NCBI GenBank assembly: GCA_009917695.1
Contig: JAACJG010000004.1
Location: 275,321-339,320, forward strand
Source: Candidatus Rifleibacterium amylolyticum
GTDB lineage: Bacteria > Muiribacteriota > Ozemobacteria > Ozemobacterales > Ozemobacteraceae
Direction of reading: 5' to 3'
Length of the DNA stretch: 64,000 nucleotides
Part shown: positions 16,728-25,797 of the stretch, piece by piece
Numbering within the stretch: the stretch's first letter is position 1
Layout: the number at the start of each line of letters is the position of its first letter
The notes under the pieces: model-generated
The model's database searches: none
Told to the model about the DNA's origin: nothing
What the model saw: only the letters and a program-made list of their open reading frames with translations
Translations under genes and position numbers: made by a program

Positions 16728-19700
16728 ATGGCAGAAAAAAGCCGCAGTCTTAGTTATTTCCTGTTTGTATGTGCACTTCTCAGTGGAGTGATTTTTTATG
16801 GCTGTGGCGGCGGTGGGGGCACGTCATCGAGCAGTGTGCCCCTTCAGATCAGCGGAAATGTGACTTCTCTCATTCCTCTGGCCGGAATGCGTGCTGACTC
16901 TGTTATCAGCCCCGATCTTCGTGCTTCTGGTAATCTTGGCGGAGTCGAAGTGTATCTCGAGAATTATCGCGAACAGAATTCTACTCTCAGCGATACTGAC
17001 GGTCGCTTTTTGCTGTCAGGTGTTCCCGCCGGCAATCACTATCTCGTGGCAATGAAGATGATGGCTACTTACACCGTAAAGGTGCGCTCTTCAGAGCCGG
17101 TAAGCGTATCAGACAGACAACCGGCGGTGCAGGCCGGAACTCTGACCCTGCAGTCTGCTACGGCCAGTGCCAGTGGAAGACTTGTAGATGCTTCGGGAAA
17201 CCCTGTCCGCAATGGTCGCATGACCCTCTGGGGTGAAGCGTTCTACACTGACAGCAATGGCTACTATACTACTCCCGCTATGCCAGAAAACGTTACTGCC
17301 CCTGTAATAGTAGCTGTTCCTGGCTATCAGCCGACCGAAATCGAAGTCAAGTTCACTGACAATCCCCCGTTTATTGAACAGACTATCGTAAATACCTCTT
17401 CTACCAATCGCCCGCCGACCTGTTCTCTCACTGCGTCCAAATACGAAGTATCTCCCGGAACTCCGGTTGCGCTCGCTGCGACCGCCAGCGATCCCGATCA
17501 GCAGCTTGACGAAGATAACTACAGCTGGGCAATAACCGGCGGTATCGGAACCTTTTCCGGAAGCATCAGCGGCCTCAAGGTAACCTGGGCTGCCCCCAAA
17601 GAAAGCGCTGTTGCGACAATCACCTTTACCGTTACTGATAACGAAGGGGTTAAATCGCAGTCAAGTGTGCAGATAATCGTTGGCACCGGTATTTACCAGC
17701 CGAACATCGCTCCGACTTTATCGGCTATAAGCAGTGATCTTTCTACACCGATTTATACGGGCTCTACCGGTCTGCTTTCTGTTGTCGCTACCGACAGCAA
17801 CGGCGACATGCTTTACTATAAATGGAGCGCCGAAGGATCCTTCTCTACGACTTCTGCGTCTTCGACATACTGGACAACACCGACTCTCGATGCAACTCAG
17901 ACAGTGACTGTGACAGTTTCGGTCGATGACCGCAAAGGTGGCCAGGCAACTGCTACCCGTGACTTCGTCATCAGTTACATCGAGAACGACGCGCCTTTTA
18001 CGCCACAGATTATTGCTCCACTGGCTGGTCAACTATTTTTGCCTGGTCAGACTGTGAACTTTATCGGAAGCGCTACAGACCCGCAGGATGGCGTGCTTAC
18101 CGGTGCTGGTATGTCCTGGTTCTTGAATGGCGGCCTGTTTCGCCAGGGTTCAGCTGATTTCGACTACAGCCTGCCAACCACTCCGGCAACTTATGTCGTA
18201 AAACTCCAGGCTGTCGATAAATACAACGTTTCAGCCGACACTTCGATCAGTATCAGAGTGAATTCTGCTCCGGTCGTTTCGATTACGACACCGACGGGCG
18301 GAGCTACTCTGCCAATTGGGGCTCCCATTACCTTTACCGCTGTCGCCAACGATACCGAAGGAACTATTCCCAGCGCGTCATTCACCTGGACTTTCCCGGG
18401 CTCAGTCGTAAAGACAGGCAATCCCTACGTCCTGCCTGGCGGCTCCCTTACCGAAGGATCCAACCAGATACAGGTCTGCGCTATCGACAGCATTGGCGTT
18501 GGAGCGACGGCCACAATCAATATTACAATTGAAAACGCCGGCCCGACGATTCAGATTGACAGTCCGACTGTTGATGCGGTGGCGCTGGGTGAGGATGTCA
18601 CTATCAGCGGTTCGGGTATCGACAATATAACCAAACTGGCGCTTCCGGCGGCGAGCATGACCTGGAAGCTATATGATGGCGCTGTGGCTACCTATACTCT
18701 CAAAGAAGGCTCAGCCAATTTCGTGGCTTCATTCACCAAGACCGGAACTCATGTTCTTACTCTCGTCGGCTCTGACCAGGCCGGCAAAACCACATCAACG
18801 TCGCATCGCTTCAGTGTTAATACCAACCCAACCGTTGCGATTACCCTGCCAGCCTCAGGCACCAGATATGATCTCGGCGCCCCAATCACTTTCAATGCTG
18901 ATGTAACTGACAGCCCCGGCGAAGAAGACTACCTCAACGCCAGCTGGTCTTCTTCAATTAATGGTCACATCGGCGTTGCCTCTGATGGCGACGATCTGTT
19001 TTACTCGAATCTTTCTTCCGGTTCGCATGTGATAACCTGCCAGGGCATAAATGCCCGCTCAGGTCTGGCTTCGAGCACCAGCAGAATGATTCTGGTAAAC
19101 ACTCTGCCTGTTGGCACACTGACTCTGGATCTGACAAATCAATATGCTACTGCCCCTGAAAATGTTCCGGTCTTCATGTCAAATGATTCTGCCATGAACA
19201 TTTCGATGACGATGACGACATTTGATCAGGAAGCCAGCGGCTCGGTTCCTGCCGCTAATATCAAGTGGTTTTTCCAGGATGGTGCAACAGAAGTGCCTTT
19301 TGGAACGGGCGTTACCGTTACGCAGCTTTTCCCGCTTGGTCTTGCTACCGTTACCGTGCGAATTTACGACTCATTCTATCCCGATTTCGAAGATCAGGCC
19401 AGCGCCACTTACCGTGTTAACTTCTATGTGTGGCAGAACAGGGTGTTGAACCTCGGACCTGGGGCTTCCGATCTTCAGTATATTCACATGGCGCCCAGCA
19501 GTAAATACTATCTGACTAAGAGTTCGGCTGGAGTGGCATCTGGAAGTCGCGCGGTAATTGAATATAACTACGTTGACGGTGTGAATGCTTTTCTCGACGA
19601 AGATAAAACTTACGATCTCGTCGCGACCGCCTCGTTCGACAGTGCTGTCGCTGCGGTTATTTATGACAGCAAAGTATTTGCTCTGGCTGTTAACGGGGGA

Positions 19701-20285
19701 AATCACTTTCTATGTTCCGACCCGGCTTCGCCGACGATTTACGACCTGGGCGGAATCAACAACTCGACCAGTGTGGCGGTTCATCTTGGCAGCGACAAAA
19801 CTATCGGTTATCTGACCGTCGGGGCAACTCAACTGGTTAAGTTCAATCCGGCCAGCGAGATTCTCGAAGAGACGATAACTGAAGCCGGCGGTGATAATTT
19901 TACCGGACTGGCAAGAGTCAGGACTCTTGCGGGCTCAGATCTGGTAGGCAAGGTATTTGTTGCCGATACTACGACAAACCGCGTTGTCAGATATCTTGAT
20001 TATTCTCTCGGTAATCCTGTTGTCGTGAATGCCTCTGCCCCTGTCGATATGGCCATCAGCGGCAATTATCTGTTGACCCTCGAAAGCGATGGTAAGATTG
20101 GCGTTTACTATGTTTCTGGTACAGAAAACACCTTTGTCATGCGCTTTGGTGGAACTGCTGCTGATGGTGCATTTTCTGGTGCGACCGGTGTCTGCTGCTC
20201 CGGCAAAGATCTGTTTCTGCTGGAGCCTGGCACCAACTCTGTTCGTGTCATCCGCAGCGGTATGACCAACTGGTTGGATAACTGA
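16728..20285 (+). CDS. Large Ig-like-repeat lipoprotein
   Basis: 1185 residues. The signal peptide ends in a lipobox (VIFYGC) and the lipidated cysteine is followed by a glycine run (CGGGGG). Then comes a carboxypeptidase-regulatory-like domain (about 35-220), and a tandem series of Ig-like/PKD-type beta domains (about 225-890) each opening with NTxPxVxIxxP-type strands (NRPPTCSLTA, NIAPTLSAI, NSAPVVSITTP, NTNPTVAITLP). A C-terminal region of short repeated strands (about 900-1185) resembles a beta-propeller. Such proteins are usually surface-exposed adhesins or matrix binders, but no ligand site is recognisable. Monocistronic, with a strong promoter and terminator. Confidence 0.85.
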   Translation: MAEKSRSLSYFLFVCALLSGVIFYGCGGGGGTSSSSVPLQISGNVTSLIPLAGMRADSVISPDLRASGNLGGVEVYLENYREQNSTLSDTDGRFLLSGVPAGNHYLVAMKMMATYTVKVRSSEPVSVSDRQPAVQAGTLTLQSATASASGRLVDASGNPVRNGRMTLWGEAFYTDSNGYYTTPAMPENVTAPVIVAVPGYQPTEIEVKFTDNPPFIEQTIVNTSSTNRPPTCSLTASKYEVSPGTPVALAATASDPDQQLDEDNYSWAITGGIGTFSGSISGLKVTWAAPKESAVATITFTVTDNEGVKSQSSVQIIVGTGIYQPNIAPTLSAISSDLSTPIYTGSTGLLSVVATDSNGDMLYYKWSAEGSFSTTSASSTYWTTPTLDATQTVTVTVSVDDRKGGQATATRDFVISYIENDAPFTPQIIAPLAGQLFLPGQTVNFIGSATDPQDGVLTGAGMSWFLNGGLFRQGSADFDYSLPTTPATYVVKLQAVDKYNVSADTSISIRVNSAPVVSITTPTGGATLPIGAPITFTAVANDTEGTIPSASFTWTFPGSVVKTGNPYVLPGGSLTEGSNQIQVCAIDSIGVGATATINITIENAGPTIQIDSPTVDAVALGEDVTISGSGIDNITKLALPAASMTWKLYDGAVATYTLKEGSANFVASFTKTGTHVLTLVGSDQAGKTTSTSHRFSVNTNPTVAITLPASGTRYDLGAPITFNADVTDSPGEEDYLNASWSSSINGHIGVASDGDDLFYSNLSSGSHVITCQGINARSGLASSTSRMILVNTLPVGTLTLDLTNQYATAPENVPVFMSNDSAMNISMTMTTFDQEASGSVPAANIKWFFQDGATEVPFGTGVTVTQLFPLGLATVTVRIYDSFYPDFEDQASATYRVNFYVWQNRVLNLGPGASDLQYIHMAPSSKYYLTKSSAGVASGSRAVIEYNYVDGVNAFLDEDKTYDLVATASFDSAVAAVIYDSKVFALAVNGGNHFLCSDPASPTIYDLGGINNSTSVAVHLGSDKTIGYLTVGATQLVKFNPASEILEETITEAGGDNFTGLARVRTLAGSDLVGKVFVADTTTNRVVRYLDYSLGNPVVVNASAPVDMAISGNYLLTLESDGKIGVYYVSGTENTFVMRFGGTAADGAFSGATGVCCSGKDLFLLEPGTNSVRVIRSGMTNWLDN

Positions 20286-20302
20286 CGTAATTCTTCAAAA
20301 AG

Positions 20303-20333
20303 CGGGCGGCTCTACAAAGGGCCGCCCGTTTTG
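20303..20333 (+). terminator. Intrinsic terminator after the large lipoprotein gene
   Basis: CGGGCGGC (20303-20310) pairs with GCCGCCCG (20321-20328), followed by TTTTG. Confidence 0.85.
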
Positions 20334-20370
20334 CGTACGGGGGTCTCAAACAGGTTGCAGGCTTAAAACA

Positions 20371-20495
20371 GTCATCTTGCGCTCATTCGCAGAACCCAGA
20401 ATGGCATCAGGCTGTCATCCTGCGCGTAGTCGCAGGATCCAGAATGACACTAAAACATGGATTCTGCGACTTCGCTTCGCTACGCGCAGAATGAC
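20371..20495. repeat. REP-like palindromes, GTCATTCTGCGC family
   Basis: A degenerate half-unit (20371-20405) is followed by a full palindrome: GTCATCCTGCGCGTAGTCGC at 20414 and GCTACGCGCAGAATGAC ending at 20495. It lies between converging genes. Confidence 0.65.
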
Positions 20496-20516
20496 ATGGT
20501 TTTGTGCGAGTTTTTC

Positions 20517-21848
20517 TTAGAGGCTGTCGCAGAATTCTCTGAAGGTGCGCCGCGCGGCTTTGATGATCTGTTCTTTGCGCAGGTCGCCCTTTAGGCCTGC
20601 TTCGCCCTTGAAGATGCCGAAATTGGCGTTCATCGGGTGAAATTCTTTGTGGCCATCGAAGGTGATATAATGCAGCAGCGAGCCAATCATGGTTTCTGGC
20701 GGAAAGACGACCGGTTCTTTGCCCTGCAGCATGCGCACGGCATTCATACCGGCGACCAGGCCGGTGGCGGCCGATTCTGTATAGCCTTCGACGCCGCAGA
20801 GCTGGCCGGCAAACATGATACGTGAGTCTTTTTTGAGTTGCAGTGTTGGCGTCAGCAGTTTCGGGGCGTTGATGTAAGAATTGCGATGCATCTGGCCGAG
20901 CCTGAAGAATTCAGCTTTTTCGAGGCCCGGAATCATTCGGAAAACCCGCTTCTGTTCAGCGTGTTTAAGATTGGTCTGAAAGCCGACGAGGTTGTAGAGA
21001 CTTGCCAGCAGGTTGTCCTGGCGCAGCTGCACGACGGCGTAGGGGCGCTTGCCGGTGTTCGGGTCGGTCAGTCCGACCGGTTTCATCGGGCCGAAGCGCA
21101 GTGAATCGACACCTGATTCGGCGATGATTTCGACTGGCTGACAGGCGTTGAAATACTTTTTGCGTTCGTCTTTTTCGAGTTTCGACAACTCTATGCGCTC
21201 TGCTTTGACCAGAGCATCGACAAAAGCGAGATACTGCTCTTTGTTCATCGGGCAGTTGATATAGTCGCCTTTTTCACCTTCGCCGTAACGGTCAGCCTTG
21301 AAAGCAACTTTCATGTTGATGCTTTCGGTTGAGACCAGCGGCGCGATTGCGTCAAAAAATTCGAGATGCGCGGTGCCAAGTCTTTTCTTGATGCTCTGCA
21401 GAAGTGCTGGTGAGGTCAGTGGTCCTGTCGCAACTATTACCAGGCCGTCATCGGGAATCTCGGTCGCTTCGTCATTGACGAAGTCTATGAGTGTGTGACC
21501 CTTGAGATAGCGGGTAATCTCGCGGGCAAAGGCGCCGCGATCGACGGCAAGCGCATTGCCGGCCGGAACCCGGTATTTGTAGGCTACGTCTATAATATAG
21601 CTGCCGAGCAGGCGCAACTCTTCTTTGAGAAGGCCGGAGGCACGGTCGGGCAGGTTGCTGCCGATAGAGTTGCTGCAGACCAGTTCGGCGAACTGATCGC
21701 TGGTATGCGCGCCGGTGGAATGCTTCGGGCGCATTTCGACAAGGCGTACCGGAATCTGGCGGCGAATCAGCTGGTAAACAGCTTCGGTGCCGGCCAGGCC
21801 AGCGCCCAGGACAGTTACACCAATGGTTTTATTCTTCCTGCTCGTCAT
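20517..21848 (-). CDS. trmFO: Methylenetetrahydrofolate--tRNA-(uracil-54-C5)-methyltransferase
   Basis: 443 residues. The FAD-binding dinucleotide fold is at the start (VTVLGAGLAGTEAVYQL). TrmFO-specific motifs follow: LVEMRPKHSTGAHTSDQFAE, ELVCSNSIGS, GNALAVDRGAFA and the FAGQLCGVEGYTESAATG block near the C-terminus. It makes ribothymidine at tRNA position 54 using methylene-THF and FADH2. Its start overlaps the end of topA by 20 nt and it is the last gene of the dapA-to-trmFO operon; a topA-trmFO pairing is common in other bacteria. Confidence 0.96.
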   Translation of the reverse strand: MTSRKNKTIGVTVLGAGLAGTEAVYQLIRRQIPVRLVEMRPKHSTGAHTSDQFAELVCSNSIGSNLPDRASGLLKEELRLLGSYIIDVAYKYRVPAGNALAVDRGAFAREITRYLKGHTLIDFVNDEATEIPDDGLVIVATGPLTSPALLQSIKKRLGTAHLEFFDAIAPLVSTESINMKVAFKADRYGEGEKGDYINCPMNKEQYLAFVDALVKAERIELSKLEKDERKKYFNACQPVEIIAESGVDSLRFGPMKPVGLTDPNTGKRPYAVVQLRQDNLLASLYNLVGFQTNLKHAEQKRVFRMIPGLEKAEFFRLGQMHRNSYINAPKLLTPTLQLKKDSRIMFAGQLCGVEGYTESAATGLVAGMNAVRMLQGKEPVVFPPETMIGSLLHYITFDGHKEFHPMNANFGIFKGEAGLKGDLRKEQIIKAARRTFREFCDSL

Positions 21849-24165
21849 TTTCGGTGCTTTCCGGGACTACTTTGTATTTGCAGCCCTTACCAGAACATTT
21901 GATGAATTTTCCTGACTTTTTGGTGCTGTGCCAGACCAGAGGAGCGCTGCATTCGGGGCAGAGTTCGCCGGCAGGCATGGCCCAAGTCGTCAGATCGCAT
22001 GTGGGATAATTCGAACAACCGTAAAAGATACGGCCGCGTTTTGACTTCTTCTCAAGCATTCTGCCGCCGCATCCAGGTTTTGGGCAGGCAACGCCGCTGT
22101 CTTTGACTATAGGCCGGGTATTCTTGCATTCAGGGTAATTGGTGCAGGCAATGAAGCGGCCGAAACGGCCGGTTCTGATCTGCATGGGCGAACCGCACTT
22201 GTCGCATTTTTCGTCGATGAGCTCGGCTTCGCCACGTTCTTCGCTGCCGAACTGGCTTAAGAGCTCGGCCATCGCCATCGGACCGGCTGGCACGCCATTG
22301 GCGAACAACAGAAGCTCTTCGGGAATATTGATTGTCGATTTGCAGGTCGGATAACCGGAACAGGCAAGAAACTTGCCGCTGCGACCGAGTCTGACCACCA
22401 TTGTCTGACCGCACTTTTCGCAGTTAATGTCAGAATCGATCTGTACGCGGTCTATCTCGGCTTCGGCCTTTTTAAGGTCTTTTACAAATGGCTCGTAGAA
22501 GTCGCTTAATACATGCACCCAATCAACTTCTCCCTCTTCAATCCGGTCGAGAGAACTTTCCATGCTGGCGGTGAAGCCAGGGTTGATGATGTCGGCAAAG
22601 CACTTTTCGAGAATGTAGTTGACGACGAAGGCTGAATCAGAAGGCTGTAGCCGGCCTTCGGTCTTATGTACGTAGCGCCGCTGCTGAATGGTATCGACGA
22701 TGGTGGCGTAGGTGCTTGGTCGGCCTATGCCTTCTTTTTCAAGGGTTTTGATCAAAGATGATTCGCTATAGCGTGGTGGTGGCGTGGTAAAATTCTGTTC
22801 GCCAGCGACGCTGCATAGATGCAGCTTTTCGCCTTCTTCAACCGGCGGCAGCTTCTGTTTGCCGTCAGTATCTATTTCGGCCGGCTCGTCTTCTTCGCGC
22901 GAAACCGCGTAGAGTGAGGTGAAACCATCAAATACCATGGTGGTGCCGGTTGCCTGCAGCAGGTTGCCATCGACATCGACATCGATGGTGACAACTTTGT
23001 AACGTGCTTCGGCCATCTGTGAAGCGACGTATCGCTTCCAGATGAGCGAATAAAGCTTCAGTTGCTCTGGTTTGAGCCAGGCGGCCATTTTTTCGGGAGT
23101 GCGCATTACCGAAGTTGGTCTGATAGCTTCGTGGGCGTCCTGCGCGCCTTTTTTCATCTTGAAATGGCGTGGTGCTTTCAGCAGATATTCACTGCTGTAA
23201 CTGCTTTTGAGGTATTCGTCGAGCTCGGCCAGTCCTTCCGGGGCGATGCGCACTGAGTCGGTTCGCATGTAGGTGATCAGACCAACCTGACCTTCTTTGC
23301 CAATTTCGACGCCTTCGTAAAGCTTCTGAGCGACAGACATGGTGCGGCGTGGCGTAAAAGAGAACTTCTGTGCTGCCTCTGCCTGCAAGGTGCTGGTAAT
23401 GAAAGGTGGAGGAGGGGTCTGTCTGCGTTCACGACTGTTTACAGCGGTGGCCGTGAGATCGGCTTTCTTGATGGCTGCGATGATTGTATCGGCACTTTCC
23501 TTGTCGGGAACGGTAGTTTTCTTGCCCGACTGCTTTACCAGTCTGACCTGAAATTTGCGATTGGCAGAAGTTTTGAGTTCTGCGTCTATTGTCCAGAATT
23601 CTTCGGGTACGAATGCCAGTATTTCTTTTTCGCGCTGGCAGATGAGGGCAACGGCAACCGACTGCACGCGTCCGGCAGAAAGACCGAGGCAGATTTTCTG
23701 CCAGAGCAGTGGCGACAACTTATAGCCGACGAGGCGGTCAAGAATACGCCGGGATTGCTGGGCGCTGACCAGTGGAAAGTCGATTGGTCGCGGGTGTTGA
23801 AGTGATTTTAGAACGTCCTCGCGGGTTATCGAGTTGAAAGTAATGCGGCACTCTGAAAGCGGGTCGATATTGAGCACATTGGCGAGGTGCCAGCTGATTG
23901 CTTCGCCTTCGCGGTCAGGGTCAGGGGCGAGGTAGACACGCTCGACACTGCGCGCGAGTTTTTGCAGGCGAAGTATAACTTCTTTGCGATCTTTGACTAC
24001 ATGAAAATCTGGCACAAAACCGTTGTCTGGACTGACACCAAAGCGTGAGGGCGGCAGGTCGATGACATGGCCCTTGCTCGCTTCGACGATGAATTCCCTG
24101 CCCAAAAATTTTGACAGTGTTTTTATTTTACCGGGTGATTCTACTATGATCAGGTTTTTACTCAT
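21829..24165 (-). CDS. topA: DNA topoisomerase I (type IA)
   Basis: 778 residues. Toprim domain first (LIIVESPGKIKTLSKFLG, APDPDREGEAISWH), then the arch with the catalytic tyrosine in GLITYMRTDS (about residue 300), and SAGRVQSVA. The C-terminus has four topoisomerase zinc modules: CEKCGQTM..., CDKCGSPM..., CPKPGCGG... and CPECSAPL.... The enzyme relaxes negative supercoils through a 5'-phosphotyrosine link. It overlaps trmFO by 20 nt and follows smg by 4 nt. Confidence 0.97.
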   Translation of the reverse strand: MSKNLIIVESPGKIKTLSKFLGREFIVEASKGHVIDLPPSRFGVSPDNGFVPDFHVVKDRKEVILRLQKLARSVERVYLAPDPDREGEAISWHLANVLNIDPLSECRITFNSITREDVLKSLQHPRPIDFPLVSAQQSRRILDRLVGYKLSPLLWQKICLGLSAGRVQSVAVALICQREKEILAFVPEEFWTIDAELKTSANRKFQVRLVKQSGKKTTVPDKESADTIIAAIKKADLTATAVNSRERRQTPPPPFITSTLQAEAAQKFSFTPRRTMSVAQKLYEGVEIGKEGQVGLITYMRTDSVRIAPEGLAELDEYLKSSYSSEYLLKAPRHFKMKKGAQDAHEAIRPTSVMRTPEKMAAWLKPEQLKLYSLIWKRYVASQMAEARYKVVTIDVDVDGNLLQATGTTMVFDGFTSLYAVSREEDEPAEIDTDGKQKLPPVEEGEKLHLCSVAGEQNFTTPPPRYSESSLIKTLEKEGIGRPSTYATIVDTIQQRRYVHKTEGRLQPSDSAFVVNYILEKCFADIINPGFTASMESSLDRIEEGEVDWVHVLSDFYEPFVKDLKKAEAEIDRVQIDSDINCEKCGQTMVVRLGRSGKFLACSGYPTCKSTINIPEELLLFANGVPAGPMAMAELLSQFGSEERGEAELIDEKCDKCGSPMQIRTGRFGRFIACTNYPECKNTRPIVKDSGVACPKPGCGGRMLEKKSKRGRIFYGCSNYPTCDLTTWAMPAGELCPECSAPLVWHSTKKSGKFIKCSGKGCKYKVVPESTENDEQEE

Positions 24166-24169
24166 GTTG

Positions 24170-24658
24170 TCAGTGCAATTCTATAGAGTGTGGCACGAGG
24201 TCCGAATGCTCGTTTTCGATTTCGGCCAGAGGCTTGGTCATCAATATGATGAGTTCCATGCGGCTGGCTGAAACCTGGCGCATGTCATTTTTCATCAGGT
24301 ATTCAAGCGCCTTTTCAAAATGAAGTTGCGAGATAACGCCGTCTTCGACGAGTTTGAGCATAAGCTGCTGCGCTTCGGGCGAGAGGCGCATGGCTTCGCT
24401 GGCATGCAGATGTCTTATTCCGCGAGGCTCGCCAGCGGCAGAACATTCGCGCTCGCTGACTCTGACTATCGGATCGACGCGCGAGGTAAGCATTGCAACC
24501 AGGCTCATGGCGGTGTCTATGTCATCTAAACGGTAACCCTTTTCGAGCAGTTTACTGACTATCGGGTCCTTTTCATCGATTCCGCTGGTCTCGATGCGTT
24601 TGATAACAATATTCATAATTTTCATTATGTTTGTTAACGGGCTTTTAATGTTGTTCAT
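24170..24658 (-). CDS. Smg/DUF494 family protein
   Basis: 162 residues. The C-terminal half matches the Smg/DUF494 pattern: SPEAQQLMLKLVEDGVISQL, then a helix with FEKALEYLM and a final hydrophobic MELIILM strand. The position also fits, since smg lies beside dprA and topoisomerase genes in other bacteria. Function is unknown. Its ATG overlaps the dprA stop (ATGA) and AAAGG lies six bases upstream, so it is translationally coupled to dprA. An internal Met12 is an alternative start. Confidence 0.7.
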   Translation of the reverse strand: MNNIKSPLTNIMKIMNIVIKRIETSGIDEKDPIVSKLLEKGYRLDDIDTAMSLVAMLTSRVDPIVRVSERECSAAGEPRGIRHLHASEAMRLSPEAQQLMLKLVEDGVISQLHFEKALEYLMKNDMRQVSASRMELIILMTKPLAEIENEHSDLVPHSIELH

Positions 24659-25797
24659 AGCCTACCTTTTAACAATGCTTTATTTCTGGTCTGATATCTG
24701 TTTCCCTGAGTTTTCACCAGATAATCTCTCATTTCGAGCTGCAAAAGTAAAGAAAACAATCTGTCGCGCGACCAGCCCGATTCGAGCAATTTATCTATAG
24801 ATACAGGTTCACCGGCCAGAGCTGCAAGTAATTTTTTTTCTTCATCAGTAAGATCATCAAATTCATCAATTTTTTCAAGGTTTTTTTTCTGAGGTAAAAG
24901 TTCGGCGTAGTGTTCGATGATCTCGTCGGGGTTGGTAACCAGCAACGCGCCTTCTTCAATGAGGTTGAGCGTGCCTTCGGAGGTGCTGCTGCCGCTGATG
25001 CCGGGAAGGGCGAAAACTTCACGATTCTGCTCGGCCGCAAGTCTGGCGGTGATAAGCGAGCCGCTGCGCGCACTGGCTTCTACCACCAGAGTGGCGAGGC
25101 ACATTCCTGATATTATGCGGTTACGAATAGGAAAATGCCATGGCCTGGCAACAACGCCGGGCGGGTATTCTGATATAATTGCGCCGTTTTTGAGAATGGC
25201 ATCGCGGATGCGGCGGTTGCCACGCGGATAAATTACATCAGGCCCGTTTGCCAGCACGGCGATGGTGGTGGCATTGGCTTCGACGGCGCCACGGTGGGCG
25301 TGAGTGTCGATGCCGAGGGCAAGTCCGCTGACAATGGTAAAGCCGGCCTGAGCCAGATTGAAGGCGAAGTCTCGTGCCAGGTCGTAGCCCATCTGGGTGC
25401 CGTTGCGCGCGCCAACAATAGCTATTGCTGGTGCCGACGGGTTACTTATGCTTCCCTTGATGAAGAGAACCGGCGGCGAATCGGGGATTTCACGCAGCAA
25501 CTGCGGATATTCTTCTTCGTCGAAGCAGATCATGCGAATCTGCTTTTGTTCAAGCAGTTCGGGGGCACAGATTGGCTCGGTTCTGGCGGCTGTTTTGAGA
25601 AAGCGGTCAAGGCGCACGTTATCCCAGCCCTTGACTTTAAGAAGCTCTTCGCGGCTTGCGATAAAGGCGCGTTGCGGGCTGCCGAATTCCTGAAGAAGCC
25701 CGGCTCTGATCGTCGAACCAAGCCAGTTCATGTTGGCCAGCTGAAGCCAGAGGCGTTGTTGCCCTGCACTTTTATTTGAATGGCCGGCCTCAGCCAT
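24655..25797 (-). CDS. dprA: DNA processing protein DprA
   Basis: 380 residues: an N-terminal SAM-like region, a central Rossmann fold (IAIVGARNGTQMGYDLARDF; IVSGLALGIDTHAHRGAVEA; LANGPDVIYPRGNRRIRDAI; SEYPPG; ASARSGSLITARLA) and a C-terminal winged-helix region. DprA binds incoming single-stranded DNA and loads RecA during natural transformation. No competence uptake genes are in the window. Its start overlaps the end of the HEAT-repeat gene by 8 nt. Confidence 0.96.
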   Translation of the reverse strand: MAEAGHSNKSAGQQRLWLQLANMNWLGSTIRAGLLQEFGSPQRAFIASREELLKVKGWDNVRLDRFLKTAARTEPICAPELLEQKQIRMICFDEEEYPQLLREIPDSPPVLFIKGSISNPSAPAIAIVGARNGTQMGYDLARDFAFNLAQAGFTIVSGLALGIDTHAHRGAVEANATTIAVLANGPDVIYPRGNRRIRDAILKNGAIISEYPPGVVARPWHFPIRNRIISGMCLATLVVEASARSGSLITARLAAEQNREVFALPGISGSSTSEGTLNLIEEGALLVTNPDEIIEHYAELLPQKKNLEKIDEFDDLTDEEKKLLAALAGEPVSIDKLLESGWSRDRLFSLLLQLEMRDYLVKTQGNRYQTRNKALLKGRL